NCBI GenBank assembly: GCA_041581135.1
Contig: JBFGCM010000049.1
Location: 1 to 27,658, forward strand
DNA length: 27,658 nucleotides
Origin: JBFGCM01 sp041581135
GTDB lineage: Bacteria > Actinomycetota > Acidimicrobiia > Spongiisociales > UBA5794
Direction of reading: 5' to 3'
Made by a program: the position numbers and the translations under genes. Of this stretch, positions 21,675 through 27,658 are shown piece by piece; position 1 is the stretch's first letter; the number at the start of each line of letters is the position of its first letter. The notes beneath the pieces were generated by a model. That model saw only the letters and a program-made list of their open reading frames with translations. It was not told where the DNA came from and did no database searches.

Positions 21675-22637
21675 TTGGCAGCCATCACGGCCTCGGGCCT
21701 CGTCAAGACATACGGCTCGGTGGTGGCGCTCGACCGCTTCGACCTCGAAGTGCAGCAAGGAACCGTGATGGGCCTGCTCGGTCCCAACGGGGCCGGCAAG
21801 ACCACCGCCGTGCGCATCTTCACCACGCTCCTCAAACCCGATGAGGGGTCTGCCTCCGTGCTGGGACTCGATGTGGCGTCGCAGGCCACAGAGCTCAGGG
21901 AGGTGATCGGCGTGTCCGGCCAGTACGCCGCAGTCGACGAAGATCTCACCGGATTCGAGAACCTCGACATGGTCGGGCGGCTCTACCACTTGGGCGCAAC
22001 GGCGAGCCGGGCGCGGGCCCGCGAGCTGCTCGAGCGTTTCGACCTCGCCGATGCAGCCGATCGGACCGTCAAGGGCTACTCCGGCGGCATGCGTCGCCGC
22101 CTGGACCTGGCCGGTGCCCTTGTAGCCAAACCCCAGGTGCTCTTCCTGGACGAGCCGACCACCGGCCTCGACCCGCGCTCTCGGCTCGCCATGTGGGATG
22201 TCATCGCCGAGCTGGTCTCCGAGGGCAGCACGTTGCTGCTGACGACACAGTACCTGGAGGAGGCCGACCGGCTCGCCGACGAGATCGTCGTCATCGACCG
22301 AGGCGGAGTCATTGCACAGGGAACTTCCGAGGAGCTGAAGGTGCAGGTGGGCGGTGAGCACCTGGAGGTCGCGCTCGACGATCCGGCAGACCTGGCGACG
22401 GCCGCCGCAGAGCTTTCCTCGCTGGGAGAACCGAGCATCGATGAGGTCCGACGGATCGTGACCATGCCTGTGCGAGCCACACCAGGTCTCCTCACCAGCG
22501 CATTGCGGATCCTCGATGCAGTCTCGATCGACGTGGTCGACATCGGGCTGCGGCGCCCAACGCTCGACGACGTGTTCCTGACGCTGACCGGCCACCACGT
22601 CGCAGAGGCGCCCGAGGATGCGGAGCTGCCGTCATGA
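21675..22637 (+). CDS. DrrA-type ABC exporter ATPase
   Basis: The 320-residue ATPase has Walker A GPNGAGKT (36-43), the signature YSGGMRRRLDLAGAL (135-149), Walker B VLFLDE (155-160) followed by PTTGLDPRSR, and the Q-loop region SGQYAAVDEDLTG. The extra C-terminal part (about 225-320), with the RRPTLDDVFLTLTGH ending, is the regulatory tail typical of the daunorubicin-exporter subfamily. It powers the membrane protein encoded next, with which it overlaps as ATGA. The substrate is unknown; lipids, drugs and polyketides are all known for the family. TTG 21675 is chosen for the GGGAG site before it and because the conserved part begins there; the longer frame from 21624 lacks support. Confidence 0.93.
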   Translation: MAAITASGLVKTYGSVVALDRFDLEVQQGTVMGLLGPNGAGKTTAVRIFTTLLKPDEGSASVLGLDVASQATELREVIGVSGQYAAVDEDLTGFENLDMVGRLYHLGATASRARARELLERFDLADAADRTVKGYSGGMRRRLDLAGALVAKPQVLFLDEPTTGLDPRSRLAMWDVIAELVSEGSTLLLTTQYLEEADRLADEIVVIDRGGVIAQGTSEELKVQVGGEHLEVALDDPADLATAAAELSSLGEPSIDEVRRIVTMPVRATPGLLTSALRILDAVSIDVVDIGLRRPTLDDVFLTLTGHHVAEAPEDAELPS

Positions 22638-23437
22638 CGGCGATCGCCCGTGCCATCGGCGACGGAGTCGTCGTCGCCAAGCGCAACCTCATCAAGATCA
22701 AGCGGGTGCCGGATCTGCTGGTGTTCACCACGCTGTCGCCGATCATGTTCGTGTTGCTGTTCGCGTATGTGTTCGGCAGCGCCATCGAGATTCCGGGGGT
22801 GTCCTATCGCGAGTTCCTGATGGCGGGCATCTTCACCCAGACCGCTATCTTCGGCGCCACCATCACAGGTACCGGGCTCGCCCAAGACATGCAGCGGGGA
22901 ATCATCGACCGGTTCCGCTCTTTGCCCATGGCTCGATCTGCCGTGCTGGTCGGTCGGACCACGAGCGACCTGGTCAACAATGTCATCGTGGTACTCGTCA
23001 TGGCCGTGACGGGTCTCATCGTCGGCTGGCGGGTTCACTCCTCGCTGCCGGAGGCGGCGGCGGGCTTCGGCATTCTCTTGCTGTTCGCCTACGCGATGTC
23101 GTGGCCCATGGCCACCATTGGGCTGGCGGTGCGCAGCCCGGAGGTGTTCAACAACGCCAGCTTCATCCTCATCTTCCCGATGACCTTCATCGCCAACACA
23201 TTCGTGGCTACCACCAACCTGCCCGGCCCGCTGAAACCGATCGCAGAGTGGAACCCGGTCTCCGCGGTGACCCAGGCGTCGCGCGAGATGTTCGGCAATA
23301 CCAGTCCGCTCTTTCCCCCACCCGACGTGTGGCCGCTGCGCAACGCGATCCTGGCGTCGTTGCTGTGGGTGGCGCTGATACTCGTCGTCTTCGTGCCGCT
23401 GGCGATCCGCCAGTACCGCAGAGCCGTGGCGCGTTGA
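22634..23437 (+). CDS. DrrB-type ABC-2 exporter membrane subunit
   Basis: The 267-residue protein is an ABC-2 permease with six predicted helices. Family marks are the N-terminal RNLIKIKRVPDLLVFTTLSP, the FRSLPMARSAVLVGRTTSDL coupling segment, SFILIFPMTFIANTFV, and the loop EWNPVSAVTQASREMFG. Two copies should pair with two copies of the ATPase to export a substrate from the cytoplasm or inner leaflet. ATG 22634 overlaps the TGA of the ATPase gene (ATGA), so the two are co-translated in fixed ratio. No biosynthetic genes lie nearby, which argues for a housekeeping or general resistance exporter and not for a natural-product cluster. Confidence 0.93.
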   Translation: MTAIARAIGDGVVVAKRNLIKIKRVPDLLVFTTLSPIMFVLLFAYVFGSAIEIPGVSYREFLMAGIFTQTAIFGATITGTGLAQDMQRGIIDRFRSLPMARSAVLVGRTTSDLVNNVIVVLVMAVTGLIVGWRVHSSLPEAAAGFGILLLFAYAMSWPMATIGLAVRSPEVFNNASFILIFPMTFIANTFVATTNLPGPLKPIAEWNPVSAVTQASREMFGNTSPLFPPPDVWPLRNAILASLLWVALILVVFVPLAIRQYRRAVAR

Positions 23438-23572
23438 ACGCAGGTAACACGATCAGCATCCAGGTGGCACTACCTACGCCGAGGGAGAAATACGTCGTGC
23501 GGCGTATCGACACGACGAGACGTCGCAGGTAACTTGCTGCTGGGACTTATGCAGGAGGAGAGGTAGGTACGC
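23438..23572 (+). other. Leader of the eight-cysteine Tat protein gene, with repeat and hairpin
   Basis: This 135-base gap carries a 10-base direct repeat, CGCAGGTAAC, at 23439-23448 and 23524-23533, and between them a seven-base stem CGTCGTG (23493-23499) / CACGACG (23511-23517). AGGAGGAGAGG at 23553-23563 is the ribosome site for GTG 23573. I see no match to a riboswitch family. Confidence 0.45.
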
Positions 23573-24082
23573 GTGGCACACATCACTCGCCGTGAGGCAC
23601 TCAAGCGCGGTGCGACCGTCGGTGCCGGAGTCATCTGGGCGACCCCGGTCATTCAGACCGTAGGAATGCAGGCGGCATTCGCCCAATCCGTCAGCCCCAC
23701 CGATCAGGTGTATTTCGCCGCGAAGATCGAAGAGGGCGTGTGTGAGGACATCTGGGACCAGATCGGCCAGGACACCGACCCCGGCGCCCCGACGGGCAAG
23801 TGCCTGACCCCATCGAGTGGCGGGTTCGGCGTCGGCCCAGGTGCCTGCGACCACGTGGTCGGGTTCACCACCCCGGAGGAGCCCGAGCCGTGGACCATCA
23901 CCCTCCTGGACGGATGCGAGATCATCGAGGAGGATTGCTTCGTCCTCACCAAGGCATCTAACGACTGCCTCAAGGACCCGGCGGTGCGCGAGGGTCAGAC
24001 GTGGATCTTCGCCAACCCGGCCTCGAACGGCAACGGGATCTCGCACATCGAGTTCGTCATCTGCTGCGACAGCATCACGTAG
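23573..24082 (+). CDS. Tat-signal secreted protein with eight cysteines, function unknown
   Basis: The 169-residue product starts with a twin-arginine signal: TRREALKRG (5-13), a hydrophobic stretch with WATPVIQTV, and likely cleavage after AFA at 37. The mature part of about 130 residues is acidic and holds eight cysteines (57, 77, 92, 115, 122, 132, 164, 165), enough for four disulfides or for a metal site. I recognise the signal style from other actinobacteria but no functional family. Tat export suggests folding, or cofactor loading, before transport, which is odd for a disulfide-only protein. GTG 23573 has AGGAGG ahead of it. A textbook terminator follows 24 bases after the stop. Confidence 0.82.
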   Translation: MAHITRREALKRGATVGAGVIWATPVIQTVGMQAAFAQSVSPTDQVYFAAKIEEGVCEDIWDQIGQDTDPGAPTGKCLTPSSGGFGVGPGACDHVVGFTTPEEPEPWTITLLDGCEIIEEDCFVLTKASNDCLKDPAVREGQTWIFANPASNGNGISHIEFVICCDSIT

Positions 24083-24105
24083 TACCGAACCGAATCGTCA
24101 ACACC

Positions 24106-24135
24106 AAAGAACCCCCGGACTCCCGGGGGTTCTTT
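24106..24135. terminator. Bidirectional intrinsic terminator
   Basis: AAAGAACCCCCGG (24106-24118), loop ACTC, CCGGGGGTTCTTT (24123-24135): a perfect 13-bp stem with an A-run on one side and a T-run on the other. It sits between the stop at 24082 (+) and the stop at 24176 (-) and should end both genes. It is the only hairpin in the window with a T-tract. Confidence 0.85.
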
Positions 24136-24175
24136 GCGTCGGCCTCGCCGGATCGGCCCGGGACCGGCGCGCCGG

Positions 24176-26653
24176 CTAGGGGTTTTCGACCCCGGAGACG
24201 AGGCGCTCGAGGTCGCCGCGAGCCGCGTCCGCCTTGACGCGGGCGCGCAAGGTGCGTCGATGGACGTCCTCGAGATATCCCTCGGCGTCGGCCAGCGCGT
24301 CGGTGTCACCCTCGCCGTCGGTCGACCGCAACCGTTCGACGTCCTCGGTGGCCTCAACGAGCCGCCGCTCCAGGATGTGGAGGCGACGCTCCGCTGCCTC
24401 CACGGTCTCCTCGGCGTGTCCCACGGCCTCGTGATGGCCGGAGTCGGGTGCCGCCGCCAGATCGATCTGGCTCCCGGCGACGACCCCGGCACTGAGCGGC
24501 AGCCTGGCGATGAGATCGGCCGGTCGGGTCTCGAACGGACCGACGAACTCGCGCCGATGGAGTCGCATGGGGAGGAACACCAACCCGGCCCCGGCGGACT
24601 CGTCGACGACAGTCTTCTCCGTCGGTTCGGTGAGCACCTCGATGTCCGCTTCGATCCGCACCTCCTCGAGCATCTCCTGCAGGGCGCGTTGGGTCGTCTC
24701 ATGATCGGAGTCGGGAGCGATCGCTGCCAACAGGCGGATGCGGCCACGGGACCAATCCGGGGTGCGGGTGCAAAGGTAGGCGCTCAGCAAAGAGAGGCGG
24801 CTGCTGTCGTCGTCCTCCCACCACACGTCGATGCGACGTTGCTTGCGTGGAATCGCCTCGAACGCTCCCCACCGCATGGCGTCGTTGGAGAGGCTCACGA
24901 CGTGCACCCCGAGACGCATGATCTCGCGCTGGACGTGCTCGTAGCCGTCGAGGCTGGAGGTTTCCTGGGGCCAGCCGAACAGCACCGTGTTGGCCCGCAG
25001 CCCGCCGATGCCGAACGACTGGACGATCACCGGCAACGCGTCGACCGCGTCCGATGCCAAAATCGTTCGGCCGAGGACGTCCACGTCGAGTTCCTCGATC
25101 TGATGCTGGAGGCGCTTTTCGGCTTCCTCCCGCTCTCGGCGCTTGACTGCGCCTTCACCGACCACGATCTCCACCGCCGCGGTGAGGCCACTCTCGCCCT
25201 CCAGCCAGCCGGCAAAGCGAAGCAGGCGGGCGCGGCGTTCCGGATCGGCCGAGAAGGCGATGATCTGTGGGCGCCAGTTGCGGGCGTGATCCGCCTCGGC
25301 GGTCATGGCTGTGATCGACTCCTTGGCGCGTTGGAAGAAGTGCGATCGGCTGGCGTCGGCCCATCGCTCCGGATGGGTGCGGCTGCTCAGGTAGCGGTGG
25401 ATGGCGTACATGACCAGCACTGCTCCGCCCCCGGCGAGCGGGTTGATGGCCAGCATCGCTGCCAGGCACAGCAAGGCGCCGACCAAGCTGAGTCGCTTGT
25501 TGAACCAGCGGAATCTGGGCCGGAACGACGGGCTCGAGGCCCGTGCTTCGTAGTACGTGGCGTAGTTGAGCAGCCCGTAGGAGATGAGGAAGAACATCGA
25601 CACGACGGGAGCGATCAGATTGAGGCTGCCCAGCCCGATCGTGATGATGGCGATGGCGAGTGAGAGGAGCACGGCTCGTCGCGGGTTCTTGGTGGGGCCG
25701 TGACCGGCGGCAAAGAAGTGCAACGCCGGGAAGATGCGGTCCACTGCGAGCGATTGGAGGATGCGGGGCGCTCCGAGGAACGAAGCCATGGCCGACGACA
25801 AGGTGGCGGCGATGACGCCGACGTCGATGAAGGGCCCGAACGCCGCCGCCGAGCGCATCGCCTCGGTATCGTCCATGAGCGTGCGCAGCGACGCATTCCC
25901 GGCCAGCAGCACCGCGACCGACACGTACACGACGGTGGAAAGGCCGACGGCGGCGAAGGTGCCCCGAGGCAAGCTCTTGCGGGCGTCGCGCAGGTCGCCC
26001 GACATGGAAACTCCCTGGGTGAATCCGGTCACCGCCGGGAAGAAGATGGCGAACACCACCCAGAAGCTCAGTGCTCCGCGAGGAGCGTCCCAGCTCCGGC
26101 CCACCACCGCGCTGTCGAACCCGGGGATCGCACCGAGATAGAACGAGGCCAGCGCAACGATCAGCAAGGCCATGACGCCGAACTGGAACCTGGTGGCAAC
26201 GTCGGCTCCCAACCAGGCAAGGATGAACAGCGCCCCGACAGCCACCGTGGCGACGATCTGCACGGCCAGCTTGCCCTCGACGCCCACGATGGCCGTAGCC
26301 GCCTCGCCGAAGCCGATGGCATAGAACGCAATGGACACGGACTGGGCCAGGAACAGGACGAGACCGATAGCGCCGCCGAACTCCTTTCCCAGCGTGCGCG
26401 AGATCATGTAGTAGTCGCCGCCGCCCTTCACGTCGATGTTGGTGGCGATGGCGGCCAGGGACAGGCTGGTGAGGGTCGACACCACCGTGGCGATCCCGAT
26501 GATGATCAGCCCGTTGCGCAGGCCGGCGTTGCCCACGGCGAAACCCAGCCGCAGGAACAGAATGATCCCGAGAATCGTGAGGATCGAAGGCGTGAACACC
26601 CCGGCGAATGTGCCGAGCGTGCCCTGGTCGGCCGGCTTCTCAGTGTCGGTCAT
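24176..26653 (-). CDS. SLC12-type (cation-chloride cotransporter) APC permease
   Basis: The 825-residue protein has the family marks of cation-chloride cotransporters: TPSILTILGIILFLRLGFAVG in helix 1, GGGDYYMISRTLGKEFGG (77-94), FFPAVTG (204-210) with SMSGDLRDARKSLPRGT, and, after about 12 helices, a long cytoplasmic part with NWRPQIIAFSAD, the usual start of the SLC12 C-terminal domain. It should move potassium and/or sodium with chloride, or amino acids as some bacterial relatives do. The last 90 residues are strongly charged and look like a coiled coil. ATG 26653 is chosen for GAGGG five bases before it; a frame open to 26698 adds 15 residues. It shares a terminator with the Tat-protein gene. 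Confidence 0.9.
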   Translation of the reverse strand: MTDTEKPADQGTLGTFAGVFTPSILTILGIILFLRLGFAVGNAGLRNGLIIIGIATVVSTLTSLSLAAIATNIDVKGGGDYYMISRTLGKEFGGAIGLVLFLAQSVSIAFYAIGFGEAATAIVGVEGKLAVQIVATVAVGALFILAWLGADVATRFQFGVMALLIVALASFYLGAIPGFDSAVVGRSWDAPRGALSFWVVFAIFFPAVTGFTQGVSMSGDLRDARKSLPRGTFAAVGLSTVVYVSVAVLLAGNASLRTLMDDTEAMRSAAAFGPFIDVGVIAATLSSAMASFLGAPRILQSLAVDRIFPALHFFAAGHGPTKNPRRAVLLSLAIAIITIGLGSLNLIAPVVSMFFLISYGLLNYATYYEARASSPSFRPRFRWFNKRLSLVGALLCLAAMLAINPLAGGGAVLVMYAIHRYLSSRTHPERWADASRSHFFQRAKESITAMTAEADHARNWRPQIIAFSADPERRARLLRFAGWLEGESGLTAAVEIVVGEGAVKRREREEAEKRLQHQIEELDVDVLGRTILASDAVDALPVIVQSFGIGGLRANTVLFGWPQETSSLDGYEHVQREIMRLGVHVVSLSNDAMRWGAFEAIPRKQRRIDVWWEDDDSSRLSLLSAYLCTRTPDWSRGRIRLLAAIAPDSDHETTQRALQEMLEEVRIEADIEVLTEPTEKTVVDESAGAGLVFLPMRLHRREFVGPFETRPADLIARLPLSAGVVAGSQIDLAAAPDSGHHEAVGHAEETVEAAERRLHILERRLVEATEDVERLRSTDGEGDTDALADAEGYLEDVHRRTLRARVKADAARGDLERLVSGVENP

Positions 26654-26733
26654 GGTGGCCCTCTGGTGACTGGTGCGGAATTCTCCCACGTCGGTCACTC
26701 CCGTCGGCGTCGCCCGATGCGGCGGTTTGGCGG

Positions 26734-27336
26734 CTATGCCTCCGGTGTTTCCACGCTGATCCGGTCACCGATGTCGCGCATCTCCCACAGGTACGTTGCG
26801 ATGGTGTCGAACCACTCGGCCTTCACCATGACCCCGCGGGCGTCGATCCACATGTCGACGAAGGCGTTCCCGTCTTCGACCCGCCAGTGGGCGGTCTCGA
26901 ACCCGTCGCCGACGACCTCGTTGCCGGTGAAGAGCAACTGGTCGACGACTCCAGACAGCTCGAGGGCGGCCTCCTGATAGGAGGTGGGCGGCTCGAACTG
27001 GCCGCGCTCGAAGCGAGGGTCGGCCGGTTCCCACCGGTCACCGTTGCGCTCCCAGTAGCCGTCAAACGTGCCGATGACCTCGACACCCGATGGTTCGTAG
27101 ACGAGGCGGAAGTGGTCGCGGTCCTGGACGTCGCCGGTGATCGTGATCGTTTCGCTGGTCCCACCGGCGTCGACGCTGACCGAGCTCGTGAAACGGTACG
27201 CCGCGGAACCGGTCAGGGCCTCGAGCGAGCTGAACGTCTGGTCCGATGGGGCGCCGATCGGATCGTCGCCCAGGTCGGCAGGCGAGCATGCCGGAACGGC
27301 CAAGGCCAACAGGGCGAGGAGGATGCGGAGTCTCAT
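26734..27336 (-). CDS. LppX/LprG-like lipoprotein
   Basis: The 200-residue product is a lipoprotein: hydrophobic core after RLR, lipobox VPAC with Cys17. The mature part begins with a spaced acidic linker and then SSLEALTGSAAYRFTSSVSV, followed by alternating strands ending ARGVMVKAEWF. This is the plan of the LppX/LprA/F/G group, half-barrel proteins that carry lipids in mycobacteria; the match is by pattern only. ATG 27336 is the start. It has no ribosome site, but TAGGGT lies eight bases upstream, so the mRNA is probably leaderless. The SLC12 gene follows on the same strand. A second lipoprotein gene diverges from it 151 bases away. Confidence 0.78.
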   Translation of the reverse strand: MRLRILLALLALAVPACSPADLGDDPIGAPSDQTFSSLEALTGSAAYRFTSSVSVDAGGTSETITITGDVQDRDHFRLVYEPSGVEVIGTFDGYWERNGDRWEPADPRFERGQFEPPTSYQEAALELSGVVDQLLFTGNEVVGDGFETAHWRVEDGNAFVDMWIDARGVMVKAEWFDTIATYLWEMRDIGDRISVETPEA

Positions 27337-27344
27337 CGGGACGG

Positions 27345-27350
27345 ACCCTA
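27345..27350 (-). promoter_or_regulatory. Candidate -10 box for a leaderless transcript (TAGGGT)
   Basis: On the minus strand TAGGGT ends eight bases before ATG 27336. The arrangement matches the one at 5458-5472. No clear -35. Confidence 0.42.
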
Positions 27351-27487
27351 GGCGGAAGGAGAGAGCGGCACCGATGTCCGTACGGCCGTGCGGGTGGCAA
27401 TCCCACCGCGGGGCCTCCAGCCTGTCCCGACCTTGAGGGACCAACGGCCCTAGCTCCGTTACTGTGGTAGCTGTCAAGGTCTACGAG

Positions 27488-27658
27488 ATGACGACGAGTA
27501 CGCACGGCGCCGGCCGCCGCCTGCACTCACTGGCGGTGGTCGGTTTGCTCGCGCTGGTGGCCGCGTGTGGTGGCGATGACACCGTGGAGACGACCGAGGT
27601 CGCCGCGCCGGTGACGACTGCCTCACCCTCGACGACGGCCGAGCCGGCCACCACGACC
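27488..27658 (+). CDS. Lipoprotein with Thr-rich linker, C-terminus cut by window edge
   Basis: Only the first 57 residues are visible. They show a lipoprotein signal with LLALVAAC (Cys27) and then an acidic Thr/Pro-rich linker (DDTVETTEVAAPVTTASPST) that is still running at the end of the window. The beginning resembles that of the lipoprotein at 3180 in style, so a tethered extracellular domain probably follows. ATG 27488 is preceded by AAGGT about nine bases upstream. It is divergent from the LppX-like lipoprotein gene. Nothing can be said about its activity. Confidence 0.75.
   Translation, partial: MTTSTHGAGRRLHSLAVVGLLALVAACGGDDTVETTEVAAPVTTASPSTTAEPATTT

Noticed and set aside
21197..23437. 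Antibiotic biosynthesis cluster suggested by the DrrA/DrrB-type exporter
   Set aside because: No polyketide, peptide or terpene synthesis gene is in the window; such exporters are common outside clusters.
23438..23572. Cyclic di-GMP riboswitch before the Tat-protein gene
   Set aside because: The gap has a GGTAGGTA-like string near the start codon, but none of the paired elements or conserved core of the GEMM family.
24134..25663. 509-codon plus-strand open frame opposite the SLC12 gene
   Set aside because: It lies wholly against the SLC12-type coding sequence and has no recognisable domain.
1..27658. Mobile element, prophage, CRISPR array, tRNA or rRNA genes
   Set aside because: I found no transposase, integrase, long terminal inverted repeats, regularly spaced repeats or cloverleaf/rRNA-like sequence. 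A covariance-model scan would be decisive for tRNAs.

Overview
This is a window of a high-GC bacterial chromosome, most likely from an actinobacterium. Supporting signs are GTG and TTG starts, TANNNT -10 boxes placed 6-8 bases before start codons, lipoproteins with Thr/Pro-rich linkers, a DrrA/DrrB-type ABC exporter, and a five-helix membrane protein ending in a molybdenum-cofactor domain. The class Acidimicrobiia would fit, but that is a guess from style and not from a marker gene. I saw no rRNA, tRNA, CRISPR array, insertion sequence or phage gene. The window looks like core-type chromosome in short operons on both strands.

Positions 1-2036 hold a partial VOC/glyoxalase-fold gene and a pirin (both -) and a PhnB-like VOC gene (+). 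Positions 2084-8479 are all + strand and mostly cell-envelope genes: a cytochrome b/sulfite-oxidase-type molybdoprotein, a Thr/Pro-linker lipoprotein, a 3-hydroxybutyrate dehydrogenase, a composite lipoprotein (cupredoxin + right-handed beta-helix + PLDc_N-like membrane segment), and, overlapping its stop codon, a Tat-exported two-domain multicopper oxidase. The last pair is the most unusual unit in the window and may form a surface copper redox system.

Positions 8511-12727 hold a methyltransferase divergent from another VOC protein, a decayed yceI-like pseudogene (5' end missing plus a one-base frameshift), a class III nucleotidyl cyclase fused to TolB-like and TPR-like regions, and a membrane-anchored alpha/beta hydrolase. 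Positions 13101-17374 hold an unrecognised secreted protein, a GIN-domain lipoprotein, a DUF1801 protein, an SLC13/DASS anion transporter with an inserted extracytoplasmic domain, and a secreted allene-oxide-cyclase-barrel-like protein. Then come a small orphan ORF and a GAF-GGDEF diguanylate cyclase (both -).

Positions 19051-21048 look like a MarR-regulated locus. A 43-residue small membrane protein and a four-helix membrane protein (- strand, ATGA overlap) diverge from a marR gene followed by a VanZ-like gene. The AT-rich gap between them carries a tandem 15-bp repeat and an inverted TACTTG/CAAGTA pair. Positions 21197-23437 hold a PLDc_N-like two-helix protein, a strong hairpin terminator and drrA/drrB-like exporter genes. 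Positions 23573-27658 hold a Tat-signal protein with eight cysteines, a textbook bidirectional terminator, a bacterial SLC12 (cation-chloride cotransporter type) transporter with a coiled-coil tail, an LppX/LprG-like lipoprotein, and the start of a second Thr-rich lipoprotein.
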